Source of the DNA: Mesorhizobium sp. LMG 17147
GTDB lineage: Bacteria > Pseudomonadota > Alphaproteobacteria > Rhizobiales > Rhizobiaceae
Assembly: GCF_024297145.1 (NCBI RefSeq)
Contig: NZ_JANCTC010000016.1
Coordinates: 40,458-104,457 of the forward strand
DNA length: 64,000 nucleotides
Direction of reading: 5' to 3'
Shown one piece after another: positions 39,308 to 48,604 of the stretch (position 1 is its first letter; every line of letters starts with the position of its first letter). The position numbers and the translations under genes were made by a program. The notes below the pieces were generated by a model. That model did not search any database. It saw only the letters and a program-made list of their open reading frames with translations, and was not told the origin of the DNA.

Positions 39308-41776
39308 ATGACGCGCGCGATGACAACCGAAGCTCCTCCGCCCACACTCGAAAACCCGGATCCCAAGACACTCGCCGACGAAGTCTTGCAGGCCCTCAAA
39401 TACAGGGTCGGCAAGGGCACCAACGTTGCAACCCAGTACGACTGGCTCACCGCCTCGATCAAGGTTGTGCGCGACCGCATCGTCGATCACTGGATGCAGG
39501 CGACCCAAGAGGCCTACGCCCAGCAGGAAAAGCGCGTCTATTACCTGTCGCTGGAATTCCTCATCGGCCGCCTGATGCGCGATGCCTTCTCCAATCTCGG
39601 CCTGATGGACAATATGCGCGAGGCGCTGTCGTCGCTTGGCGTCGACCTCGACATCATTGCAGCGCTCGAACCGGACGCTGCCCTTGGCAATGGCGGTCTT
39701 GGCCGGCTCGCCGCCTGTTTCATGGAAAGCATGGCTACCGTCGATATCCCCGCGCATGGCTACGGCATTCGCTATGCCAACGGCATGTTTCGGCAGGAGA
39801 TTCATGACGGCTGGCAGGTGGAACTGCCCGAGACATGGCTCGATCACGGCAATCCCTGGGAGTTCGAACGCCGCGAGCGCTCCTTCGAGGTCGGCTTCGG
39901 CGGCTCGGTGGAATCGATCACCTCGAAGGACGGCAGGCTCGAGCGCCACGTCTGGAAGCCGACCGAACATGTTCTGGCCGTTGCCTACGATACGCCAGTG
40001 GTCGGCTGGCGGGCCAATCGCGTCAATACGCTGCGTCTGTGGTCCGGCATGCCGGTCGACCCGATCCTGCTCGACAAGTTCAACGCCGGCGATCACATCG
40101 GCGCGCTCGCCGAAAGCAACAAGGCCGATGCATTGTCGCGCGTCCTTTACCCGGCCGATTCCCACAAGGCCGGCCAGGAGCTGCGACTGAGGCAGGAGTA
40201 TTTCTTCTCCACCGCCTCGCTGCAGGACATCGTCCAGCGTCATCTCAGCCAGTATGGCGACTTGCAATCGCTGCCCGACAAGGCGGCGATCCATCTCAAC
40301 GACACCCATCCGGCGATCGCCGTAGCTGAGCTGATGCGCCTGTTGATGGATGTCCACGGCATGGATTTCGACCAGGCCTGGAGCATCACCAAGCGCACCT
40401 TCGGCTACACCAACCACACGCTGCTTCCCGAAGCGCTGGAAAGCTGGCCCGTGCCGCTGTTCGAGCGGCTGTTGCCGCGCCACATGCAGATCGTCTACGC
40501 CATCAACGCCGAAGTGCTGCTCGAGGCGCGCGCCTCCGACCAGTTCTCGGACGAGCAGATCAGCCGCATCTCGCTGATCCAGGAAAATGGCGATCGCCGC
40601 GTGCGCATGGGCAATCTGGCCTTTGTCGGCTCGCACTCGATCAACGGCGTCTCGGCCCTGCACACGGAATTGATGAAGGAGACGGTGTTTGCTGATCTCC
40701 ACAGGCTCTACCCGGACCGCATCAACAACAAGACCAACGGGATCACACCGCGGCGCTGGCTGATCCAGTGCAATCCCGGCCTCACGACACTCACCCGAGA
40801 GGCGATTGGCGACGGCTTCCTCGACGACATCGACGAGATAAAGCGGCTTGATCCTTTCGCCGGGGACGCCGCCTTCCGCGACAAGTTCGCCGCCGTCAAA
40901 CGGGCGAACAAGACGAGGCTTGCCAATCTTGTTGCCGACCGGCTCGGCATCAAGGTGGATCCCTCGGCGCTGTTCGACATCCAGGTCAAGCGCATCCACG
41001 AATACAAGCGCCAGCTCTTGAACATTCTCGAAGCGGTCGCGCTTTACGACCAGATCCGCTCACATCCAGAGCGCGACTGGATGCCCCGCGTCAAATTCTT
41101 CGGCGGCAAGGCGGCGCCCAGCTATCACAATGCCAAGCTGATCATCAAACTTGCCAACGACGTCGCCCGTGTCATCAACCGCGACCCCGCGGTGCGCGGC
41201 TTGCTGAAAGTGGTGTTCGTGCCGAACTACAATGTCAGCCTGGCCGAGATCATGATGCCGGCCGCCGATCTTTCGGAGCAGATATCGACCGCCGGCATGG
41301 AAGCCTCCGGCACCGGCAACATGAAGTTCGCGCTGAACGGTGCGCTGACCATCGGCACGCTCGACGGCGCCAATGTCGAGATCAAGGAATGCGTCGGCGA
41401 CGACAACATCTTCATCTTCGGCCTGACCACAGAGGAAGTCGCCGAGCGGCGCAACAATGGTTACGATCCGCGCGCCGTGATCGAGGGCTCGCCCGAATTG
41501 GCGCAGGCCCTGTCGGCGATTTCATCGGGCGTCTTCTCACCTGACGATCCGGACCGTCATCGCGATCTGATCAACGGTCTTTACCAGAGCGACTGGTTCA
41601 TGGTCGCCGCGGATTTCGATGCCTACGCCGCCACCCAGCGCGACGTCGATGCCGTCTGGCGCAACAGCCCGGACTGGTACGCCAGAGCCATCCGCAATGT
41701 GGCCCGCGTCGGCTGGTTCTCGTCCGATCGAACGATCCGCCAATATGCGAAAGACATATGGCACGTGCCCGCCTGA
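39308..41776 (+). CDS. glgP: Glycogen phosphorylase
   Basis: 822 residues, GT35 family, releasing glucose-1-phosphate from glycogen ends with pyridoxal phosphate as cofactor. Visible motifs are the substrate region ALEPDAALGNGGLGRLAACF, then HLNDTHPAIAVAEL and TNHTLLPEALESW, and the PLP-lysine segment EASGTGNMKFALNGALTIGT. Length is normal. ATG at 39308 follows ACGAGAGGCAGC. It begins the glycogen operon, though the 147-bp gap before glgB could hold a second promoter. Long open frames on the opposite strand here are codon-bias shadows. Confidence 0.96.
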   Translation: MTRAMTTEAPPPTLENPDPKTLADEVLQALKYRVGKGTNVATQYDWLTASIKVVRDRIVDHWMQATQEAYAQQEKRVYYLSLEFLIGRLMRDAFSNLGLMDNMREALSSLGVDLDIIAALEPDAALGNGGLGRLAACFMESMATVDIPAHGYGIRYANGMFRQEIHDGWQVELPETWLDHGNPWEFERRERSFEVGFGGSVESITSKDGRLERHVWKPTEHVLAVAYDTPVVGWRANRVNTLRLWSGMPVDPILLDKFNAGDHIGALAESNKADALSRVLYPADSHKAGQELRLRQEYFFSTASLQDIVQRHLSQYGDLQSLPDKAAIHLNDTHPAIAVAELMRLLMDVHGMDFDQAWSITKRTFGYTNHTLLPEALESWPVPLFERLLPRHMQIVYAINAEVLLEARASDQFSDEQISRISLIQENGDRRVRMGNLAFVGSHSINGVSALHTELMKETVFADLHRLYPDRINNKTNGITPRRWLIQCNPGLTTLTREAIGDGFLDDIDEIKRLDPFAGDAAFRDKFAAVKRANKTRLANLVADRLGIKVDPSALFDIQVKRIHEYKRQLLNILEAVALYDQIRSHPERDWMPRVKFFGGKAAPSYHNAKLIIKLANDVARVINRDPAVRGLLKVVFVPNYNVSLAEIMMPAADLSEQISTAGMEASGTGNMKFALNGALTIGTLDGANVEIKECVGDDNIFIFGLTTEEVAERRNNGYDPRAVIEGSPELAQALSAISSGVFSPDDPDRHRDLINGLYQSDWFMVAADFDAYAATQRDVDAVWRNSPDWYARAIRNVARVGWFSSDRTIRQYAKDIWHVPA

Positions 41777-41923
41777 TATGATTGCATGAGACCACGGACA
41801 ATGTGGTCCTAGTGGAGTGGATTTGACCCTCGCATCCTTTGGAGGGTCAGGCGGCATGCGAATGTCGAATTCAAAACTCCAGTAGAAACATACACTTGGT
41901 GCCCCGGGGAGGATCACTGCCTG

Positions 41924-44140
41924 ATGAGCAAGCCGCGCGCGACCGTTGCGACAAGCGGGCCGGACGGACTGGCGCAAACCAGCGATGTCGCGGCGATTGT
42001 CGCGGGCACGCACGGCGACCCGTTTGCCGTGCTCGGCGTGCATGAGGCTGGGAAGGGATTTGTCGCCCGTTGCTTCGTTCCTCATGCCGAGTCCGTCACT
42101 GCCTACACGCTGACCGGCAAGAAGGCTGGCGAGCTGTCGAGGCGTGACGATCGCGGTTTCTTCGAAGGCAAACTGTCGCTGCGCAAACGCCAGCCGCTGC
42201 GCTACCACGCCAGGAACGCCGGCGGTGACTGGTGGCTGACCGATCCATATTCCTTCGGCCCCGTGCTCGGTCCGCTAGACGATTATTACATCGCCGAAGG
42301 ATCGCATCTCAGGCTGTTCGACAAGCTCGGCGCCCATCTCATAGACCATGAAGGTGCATCGGGCGTACATTTTGCGGTGTGGGCGCCCAATGCAAGGCGC
42401 GTCTCGGTGGTCGGCGACTTCAACGAGTGGGACGGCCGCAGGCATACCATGCGCGTCCGCCGCGACACCGGCATCTGGGAGCTGTTCATTCCCGACATCG
42501 GCGCTGGCCGCCCTTATAAGTATGAAATCATCGGGCCGGATGGCGTGAGATTGCCGCTCAAAGCCGATCCGTTCGCCTTCAAGTCCGAACTGCGCCCGGC
42601 CACCGCCTCGGTGACGGCTTTGCCGCCGGCGCATGAATGGGGTGACGAGGCGCACCGGAACTACTGGCGCAATGCCGACCACAGGCGCGAAGCTGTATCG
42701 ATCTACGAGGTCCATGCCGGGTCATGGCAGCTTCACGACGACGGCAGCTTCCTGTCGTGGGATGAGCTCGCCGACAGGCTGATCCCTTACGTGGTCGAGA
42801 CCGGTTTTACCCACATCGAATTCATGCCGATCTCCGAACACCCCTATGACCCGTCCTGGGGCTACCAGACGACGGGTCTTTATGCGCCGACTGCCCGCTT
42901 TGGCGATCCGGACGGTTTTGCCCGCTTCGTCGACGGCGCCCACCGTGCAGGCATCGGCGTCATCCTCGACTGGGTGCCGGCGCATTTCCCTGTTGACGAA
43001 CACGGTCTGGCAAAGTTCGACGGTACCGCGCTCTATGAACATGCCGATCCGCGCAAGGGCTTCCATCCCGACTGGAACACAGCGATCTATAATTTTGGGC
43101 GCCGCGAAGTGATTTCGTTCCTGGTCAACAATGCGCTGTTCTGGGCCGAGAAATATCACGTCGACGGACTGCGCGTCGATGCGGTCGCCTCGATGCTTTA
43201 TCTCGATTATTCGCGCAAGGCCGGCGAATGGATCCCCAACGAGAAGGGCGGACGCGAAAACCTCGAGGCGGTCAGCTTCCTGCAGCGTATGAACAAGGAA
43301 GTCTACGGCCACCATCCGGGCGTGATGACCATCGCCGAGGAATCGACCTCGTGGCCGAAAGTCTCGCAGCCGGTGCATGAAGGCGGGCTGGGCTTCGGCT
43401 TCAAGTGGAACATGGGCTTCATGCACGACACTCTGGAGTATTTCTCCAAGGAGCCGATCTTCCGCAAGCATCACCACAACGACATCACCTTCGGCCTGGT
43501 CTACGCCTTCAGCGAGAATTTCGTGCTGCCGCTGTCCCATGACGAGGTGGTGCACGGCAAAGGCACGCTGCTCAACAAGATGGCCGGCGACGACTGGCAG
43601 AAATTCGCGACGCTGCGTGCCTATTACGCCTTCATGTGGGGTTATCCCGGCAAGAAGCTGTTGTTCATGGGCCAGGAGTTCGCGCAGCGCCGCGAGTGGA
43701 GCGAGGCGCGCGCGCTCGACTGGAACCTGCTCGATTTCCGGCTCCACCGTGGCGTCTGGCAGACGGTGCGCGACCTCAACTATCTCTACCGCTCGCGCCC
43801 GGCGCTGCATGCCCGCGACTGCGAGCCGGAGGGCTTTTCCTGGCTGATCGTCGACGACAGCGCGAACTCGGTCTTTGCCTGGCTGCGCAGCGCCCCGGGC
43901 GGCAACCCGGTCGCCGTCATTTCCAACTTCACGCCGGTGCCGCGCGACAATTACCGCGTGCCGTTGCCGCAGGCCGGAAAATGGCGCGAGATCATCAACA
44001 CCGACGCCACGGACTATGGCGGTTCCGGCAAGGGCAACAGCGGCGCGGTCGAGGCTCGAGCGGAAGCGGGAGGAGGCATCTCGGCGACGATGCTTTTGCC
44101 GCCATTGTCGACGATCATGCTCGAATTCGTCCCGGACTGA
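41924..44140 (+). CDS. glgB: 1,4-alpha-glucan branching enzyme
   Basis: 738 residues, GH13 with an N-terminal CBM48 domain. It creates alpha-1,6 branches in glycogen. The first 110 residues are a second carbohydrate-binding module of the long GlgB type; the core shows SWGYQTTGLYAPTARFG, the nucleophile Asp in VDGLRVDAVASML, the acid Glu in MTIAEESTSWP, and the third carboxylate in LPLSHDEVVHGKG. ATG at 41924 with GGGGAGGATC upstream. It lies between glgP and glgC. Confidence 0.96.
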   Translation: MSKPRATVATSGPDGLAQTSDVAAIVAGTHGDPFAVLGVHEAGKGFVARCFVPHAESVTAYTLTGKKAGELSRRDDRGFFEGKLSLRKRQPLRYHARNAGGDWWLTDPYSFGPVLGPLDDYYIAEGSHLRLFDKLGAHLIDHEGASGVHFAVWAPNARRVSVVGDFNEWDGRRHTMRVRRDTGIWELFIPDIGAGRPYKYEIIGPDGVRLPLKADPFAFKSELRPATASVTALPPAHEWGDEAHRNYWRNADHRREAVSIYEVHAGSWQLHDDGSFLSWDELADRLIPYVVETGFTHIEFMPISEHPYDPSWGYQTTGLYAPTARFGDPDGFARFVDGAHRAGIGVILDWVPAHFPVDEHGLAKFDGTALYEHADPRKGFHPDWNTAIYNFGRREVISFLVNNALFWAEKYHVDGLRVDAVASMLYLDYSRKAGEWIPNEKGGRENLEAVSFLQRMNKEVYGHHPGVMTIAEESTSWPKVSQPVHEGGLGFGFKWNMGFMHDTLEYFSKEPIFRKHHHNDITFGLVYAFSENFVLPLSHDEVVHGKGTLLNKMAGDDWQKFATLRAYYAFMWGYPGKKLLFMGQEFAQRREWSEARALDWNLLDFRLHRGVWQTVRDLNYLYRSRPALHARDCEPEGFSWLIVDDSANSVFAWLRSAPGGNPVAVISNFTPVPRDNYRVPLPQAGKWREIINTDATDYGGSGKGNSGAVEARAEAGGGISATMLLPPLSTIMLEFVPD

Positions 44141-44175
44141 GCTATGTCTGGAGCATCTAACCTGGGAGGATAGGA

Positions 44176-45441
44176 ATGGCTGAAATAAAACGAACACAGC
44201 CGCTGGCACGCGACGCCATGGCTTATGTGCTGGCCGGCGGCCGTGGCAGCCGGCTCAAGGAACTGACCGACCGCCGTGCCAAGCCGGCGGTCTATTTTGG
44301 CGGCAAGACCCGCATCATCGATTTCGCGCTCTCCAATGCGCTCAATTCCGGTATCCGCCGCCTCGGCGTCGCCACCCAATACAAGGCGCATTCGCTGATC
44401 CGCCACCTGCAGCGCGGGTGGAACTTCCTGCGGCCCGAGCGCAACGAGAGCTTCGACATCCTGCCGGCCAGCCAGCGTGTGTCGGAAACGCAATGGTACG
44501 AGGGCACCGCCGACGCCGTTTACCAGAACATCGACATCATCGAGGCCTATGGGCCGGAATACATGGTCATCCTGGCCGGCGACCACGTCTACAAGATGGA
44601 CTACGAAATGATGCTGCGCCAGCATGTCGAGGCCGGCGCCGACGTCACCGTCGGCTGCCTCGAAGTGCCACGCATGGAAGCTACCGGCTTCGGCGTCATG
44701 CATGTCGATCCCAAGGACACCATCATCTCCTTCATCGAAAAGCCAGCCGATCCGCCGGGCATTCCCGACAAACCGGATTTTGCGCTGGCCTCGATGGGAA
44801 TCTATGTGTTCAAGACCAAGTTCCTGATGGAGCAATTGCGTCGCGATGCGGCAGAGCCCGGCTCGAGCCGCGACTTCGGCAAGGACATCATCCCCTACAT
44901 CGTCGAGCACGGAAAGGCGATCGCCCATCGCTTCGCCAAATCCTGCGTGCGCTCGACCGCCGAGAACGAGGCCTATTGGCGCGACGTCGGCACGGTCGAC
45001 GCCTATTGGGAAGCCAATATCGACCTGACCGACATCACGCCGGAACTCGACCTTTACGACCGCGACTGGCCGATCTGGACTTACGCCGAGTTGAAGCCGC
45101 CGGCAAAGTTCGTGCATGACGAGGATGGCCGCCGCGGGTCGGCCGTGTCGTCTCTCGTGTCGGGCGATTGCATCGTTTCGGGCGCTTCGCTGAAGCGAAG
45201 CCTGATCTTCACCGGCGCGCGCATCAATTCCTATTCGACACTGGAGGAGGTCGTCATGCTGCCCGACGTCCATGTCGGCCGCAACGCCAGGCTGAAGCGC
45301 GTAGTCATCGATCACGGCGTCAGGATTCCGGAGGGGCTGGTGGTCGGCGAGGATCCCGTCCTCGACGCCAAGCGTTTCCGCGTTTCGGAAAAAGGCATCT
45401 GCCTGGTCACGCAGGACATGATCAACAGGCTGGGATCGTAG
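44176..45441 (+). CDS. glgC: Glucose-1-phosphate adenylyltransferase
   Basis: 421 residues. Makes ADP-glucose, the committed step of glycogen synthesis, and is normally controlled by metabolites such as fructose-6-phosphate and pyruvate. The nucleotide-binding motif is YVLAGGRGSRLKELTDRRAK, followed by KPAVYFGGKTRIIDFALSNA; the substrate region FIEKPADPPG and the C-terminal left-handed beta-helix (SLIFTGARINSYSTLEEVVM) are present. ATG at 44176 follows GGGAGGATAGGA. The 35-bp gap to glgB and 3-bp gap to glgA support one operon. Fructose taken up by the neighbouring Frc system would supply its activator. Confidence 0.96.
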   Translation: MAEIKRTQPLARDAMAYVLAGGRGSRLKELTDRRAKPAVYFGGKTRIIDFALSNALNSGIRRLGVATQYKAHSLIRHLQRGWNFLRPERNESFDILPASQRVSETQWYEGTADAVYQNIDIIEAYGPEYMVILAGDHVYKMDYEMMLRQHVEAGADVTVGCLEVPRMEATGFGVMHVDPKDTIISFIEKPADPPGIPDKPDFALASMGIYVFKTKFLMEQLRRDAAEPGSSRDFGKDIIPYIVEHGKAIAHRFAKSCVRSTAENEAYWRDVGTVDAYWEANIDLTDITPELDLYDRDWPIWTYAELKPPAKFVHDEDGRRGSAVSSLVSGDCIVSGASLKRSLIFTGARINSYSTLEEVVMLPDVHVGRNARLKRVVIDHGVRIPEGLVVGEDPVLDAKRFRVSEKGICLVTQDMINRLGS

Positions 45442-45444
45442 TGC

Positions 45445-46890
45445 ATGCAGGTTCTGTCGGTGGCGCCCGAGATCTTTCCGCTGGTCAAGACCGGAGGGCT
45501 CGCCGACGTAACCGGCGCCTTGCCCATGGCATTGGCCGGCAAGGGTGTCACCATGCGCACGCTCGTCCCCGGCTACCCGCAGGTGATGGGCGCCTTCAAG
45601 AAAAAGAAGGCGGTTCAGCAATATCCGCTGCTGCAGGGCGGCAAGGCGTCGGTGCACGCCGTCCAGATCGCCGGCCTCGACCTGTTCGTGCTCGACGCGC
45701 CGCATCTTTTCGACCGCCCCGGCGGTCCATACGGCAACGCGACCGGCGCTGACTGGCCGGACAATTGGCGGCGGTTCGCTGCCTTGAGCCAGGTAGGCGG
45801 CGACATCGCCGGGGGCTCCATCTCGGGCTACCTGCCCGATATCGTCCATGCCCATGACTGGCAGTCGGCAATGACGCTCGCCTACATGCGCTACGGCAAG
45901 GCGGTCGGCACGCCGTCGATGATCACCGTGCACAACCTCGCCTTCCAGGGCCAGTTCGGCGCCAGCATCTTTGGCGAGCTTGGCCTGCCGGCGGCGGCGA
46001 TGGCGCTCGACGGCGTCGAATATTACGGCGGCGTCGGCTTCCTCAAGGCCGGCCTGCAGGCCGCCTGGGCGATCACCACGGTCAGCCCGACCTATGCGCA
46101 GGAAATCCGTTTGCCCGAATTCGGCATGGGCCTCGACGGCCTGATCAACATGCGCTCAGTCGATCTCCATGGCATCGTCAACGGCATCGATACCGAGATA
46201 TGGAACCCGGAAACCGACAAGCATCTGGTCTCCAACTACACGGCAAAGACGCTTAAGGCGCGAATGCCCAACAAGGCCGCGGTCGAGGACCGTTTCAGCC
46301 TCGATCGCGATGACAGCCCGATCGTCTGCGTCGTCAGCCGGCTGACCTGGCAAAAGGGCATGGACATATTGGCTGCGGCCGTCGACGGCATCGTCGCGGC
46401 AGGTGCACGGCTGGCAATCCTTGGATCTGGCGACGCTGGGCTGGAAGGCGCTCTGCTTGCCGCCGCGGCCCGCCATCGTGGCCGCATCGGCGTCGTCGTC
46501 GGCTATGACGAGGGGCTCTCCCACACCATGCAGGGCGGCTGCGACGCCATCATCATCCCGTCGCGCTTCGAACCTTGCGGGCTGACGCAGCTTTACGGCC
46601 TGCGCTATGGCTGTGTGCCGGTCGTCGCGCGCACCGGCGGCCTTGCCGACACGGTCATCGATGCCAACGAAGCCGCCATCTCTGCCGGCGTGGCGACCGG
46701 CTTCCAATTCGCGCCCGCCAATGCCGGCGCCTTGCTGCACGCAGTCCGCCGTCTTGTCGAGGCGCATGCCAATCCCGCGGTGTGGACGTCGATGCAGCGG
46801 CAAGGCATGAAGGCCGACGTTTCGTGGGACAAAAGCGCCGAAAAATATGTTCAACTCTATCGCTTGCTGCTTTCGAAAAGGGCTGCCTGA
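45445..46890 (+). CDS. glgA: Glycogen synthase (ADP-glucose type)
   Basis: 481 residues, GT5 family, transferring glucose from ADP-glucose to the growing chain. The N-terminal ADP-glucose loop is PLVKTGGLADVTGALP; further motifs are DIVHAHDWQSAMTL, VTVHNLAFQGQF and the C-terminal catalytic segment IIIPSRFEPCGLTQLYGLRY. Start is the ATG at 45445, 3 bp after the glgC stop. Followed by pgm with a 3-bp gap. All catalytic parts intact. Confidence 0.95.
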   Translation: MQVLSVAPEIFPLVKTGGLADVTGALPMALAGKGVTMRTLVPGYPQVMGAFKKKKAVQQYPLLQGGKASVHAVQIAGLDLFVLDAPHLFDRPGGPYGNATGADWPDNWRRFAALSQVGGDIAGGSISGYLPDIVHAHDWQSAMTLAYMRYGKAVGTPSMITVHNLAFQGQFGASIFGELGLPAAAMALDGVEYYGGVGFLKAGLQAAWAITTVSPTYAQEIRLPEFGMGLDGLINMRSVDLHGIVNGIDTEIWNPETDKHLVSNYTAKTLKARMPNKAAVEDRFSLDRDDSPIVCVVSRLTWQKGMDILAAAVDGIVAAGARLAILGSGDAGLEGALLAAAARHRGRIGVVVGYDEGLSHTMQGGCDAIIIPSRFEPCGLTQLYGLRYGCVPVVARTGGLADTVIDANEAAISAGVATGFQFAPANAGALLHAVRRLVEAHANPAVWTSMQRQGMKADVSWDKSAEKYVQLYRLLLSKRAA

Positions 46891-46893
46891 CTG

Positions 46894-48522
46894 ATGATCC
46901 GCACCGTCGCCACCAAACCCTATCCCGACCAGAAACCCGGCACGTCCGGGCTGCGCAAGAAAGTCCCGGTGTTCCAGCAGGAGCACTATGCCGAGAACTT
47001 CATCCAGTCGATCTTCGACGCGCTGGATGGATTCGATGGCAAAACCCTGGTGATCGGCGGCGACGGCCGCTTTTATAACCGCGAGGTCATCCAGAAGGCC
47101 ATCGCCATGGCCGCGGCAAACGGCTTCGGCAAGGTGATGGTCGGGCAGGGCGGCATCTTGTCGACGCCGGCCGCTTCGCATGTAATCCGCAAATACAAGA
47201 CCTTCGGCGGCATCATCCTGTCGGCCAGCCACAATCCGGGTGGCCCACATGAGGATTTTGGGATCAAGTACAATGCCGGCAACGGCGGCCCGGCGCCGGA
47301 AAAGCTGACCGACGCGATCTTCGAAAAAACCAAGGCGATTTCAAGCTTCAAGATCGCCGATATCGGGCCGGTCGACATCGACACGATCGGCACGGTCAAG
47401 GCGGCTGACATGACCGTCGAAATCATCGATCCGGTTGCCGACTATGCCGATCTGATGGAAAGCCTGTTCGATTTCGAGGCCTTACGGGCGCTGTTCAAAT
47501 CGGGCTTCCGCATGCGCTTCGATGCCATGCATGCGGTGACCGGCCCCTACGCCAAGGAGATCCTCGAAAACCGGCTCGGCGCGCCGAATGGCACCGCCCG
47601 CAATTTCATTCCGCTGCCGGATTTCGGCGGCCACCATCCCGATCCCAATCTGGTGCATGCAAAACACCTCTACGACGAGATGATGGGCCCGGATGCGCCC
47701 GACTTTGGCGCTGCCTCTGATGGCGATGGCGACCGCAACCTGATCATCGGCAAGGGCATTTTCATCACCCCGTCGGATTCGCTGGCCATGCTGGCTGCCA
47801 ACGCCCATCTGGCGCCGGGCTACAAGGCCGGGCTGAAAGGCATAGCCCGTTCAATGCCGACCAGCGGTGCTGCCGACCGCGTCGCCGAAAAGCTCGGCAT
47901 CGGCATCTATGAAACGCCGACCGGCTGGAAATTTTTCGGCAATCTGCTCGACGCCGGCATGGCAACGATCTGCGGCGAGGAGAGTGCGGGGACCGGCTCC
48001 AACCATGTACGCGAAAAGGACGGCCTGTGGGCCGTGCTTTTGTGGCTCAACATCCTTGCCGTGCGCGGCGAAAGCGCCAGTGAGATCGTTACCCAGCATT
48101 GGGCAGCCTACGGCCGTAACTACTATTCGCGCCACGACTACGAGGAGGTCGAGACCGACCGTGCCAACGCGCTTGTCGACGAACTGCGCGCCAAGCTCGG
48201 CTCGCTGCCTGGCACCAGCGTGCGCGGCATGACGATCGCCAGCGCCGATGATTTCGCCTATCACGATCCGGTCGACGGCTCGGTCAGCAAGAACCAGGGC
48301 ATCAGGGTGTTGTTCGAAGGTGGCTCACGCGTCGTCTTCCGCCTGTCCGGCACCGGCACCTCGGGCGCGACACTGCGGCTTTATGTCGAGCGCTACGAGC
48401 CGGACAAGAACCGCCACGATCTCGACACCCAGGAGGCGCTTGCCGATCTGATCGCGGCGGCCGACGACATCGCCGGGATTCGCAGCCATACCGGTCGCGC
48501 CAAGCCGAGCGTGATTACGTGA
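46894..48522 (+). CDS. pgm: Phosphoglucomutase
   Basis: 542 residues. Interconverts glucose-1-phosphate and glucose-6-phosphate, linking the glycogen genes to central metabolism. The active-site phosphoserine loop is IILSASHNPGGPHEDFG, the metal loop is ASDGDGDRNL, and the sugar-binding loop is GEESAGTGSNHVREKDG. The C-terminal phosphate loop FRLSGTGTSGATLRLYV completes the set. ATG at 46894, 3 bp after glgA. The position after glgA is a rhizobial trait. Confidence 0.95.
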   Translation: MIRTVATKPYPDQKPGTSGLRKKVPVFQQEHYAENFIQSIFDALDGFDGKTLVIGGDGRFYNREVIQKAIAMAAANGFGKVMVGQGGILSTPAASHVIRKYKTFGGIILSASHNPGGPHEDFGIKYNAGNGGPAPEKLTDAIFEKTKAISSFKIADIGPVDIDTIGTVKAADMTVEIIDPVADYADLMESLFDFEALRALFKSGFRMRFDAMHAVTGPYAKEILENRLGAPNGTARNFIPLPDFGGHHPDPNLVHAKHLYDEMMGPDAPDFGAASDGDGDRNLIIGKGIFITPSDSLAMLAANAHLAPGYKAGLKGIARSMPTSGAADRVAEKLGIGIYETPTGWKFFGNLLDAGMATICGEESAGTGSNHVREKDGLWAVLLWLNILAVRGESASEIVTQHWAAYGRNYYSRHDYEEVETDRANALVDELRAKLGSLPGTSVRGMTIASADDFAYHDPVDGSVSKNQGIRVLFEGGSRVVFRLSGTGTSGATLRLYVERYEPDKNRHDLDTQEALADLIAAADDIAGIRSHTGRAKPSVIT

Positions 48523-48572
48523 CTTTGGTTGACAGCCGGCCGTCTGAGTTCGACCTGCGTTGCGAGGCTCCC

Positions 48573-48595
48573 CCTTCTCCCACAAGGGGAGAAGG
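48573..48595. repeat. Short palindromic element whose right arm supplies the glgX ribosome site
   Basis: CCTTCTCCC (48573-48581) is the exact reverse complement of GGGAGAAGG (48587-48595), with a 5-base loop. Similar CCTTCTCCC/GGGAGAAGG palindromes are, in my experience, scattered between genes in Rhizobiales genomes. The right arm and the next bases (AGAAGGAG) form the Shine-Dalgarno of glgX, so the hairpin could hide it. Confidence 0.6.
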
Positions 48596-48604
48596 AGACG
48601 CCGT

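Noticed and set aside
39089..40999. Open frame of 636 codons on the minus strand across glgP
   Set aside because: It mirrors the glgP codons, which have strong GC bias at the third position; its translation is rich in Asp, His and Arg with no family motif. glgP itself is unmistakable.
42722..47250. Several long minus-strand frames opposite glgB, glgC and glgA
   Set aside because: Shadows of well-identified glycogen genes, without ribosome sites or recognisable domains.
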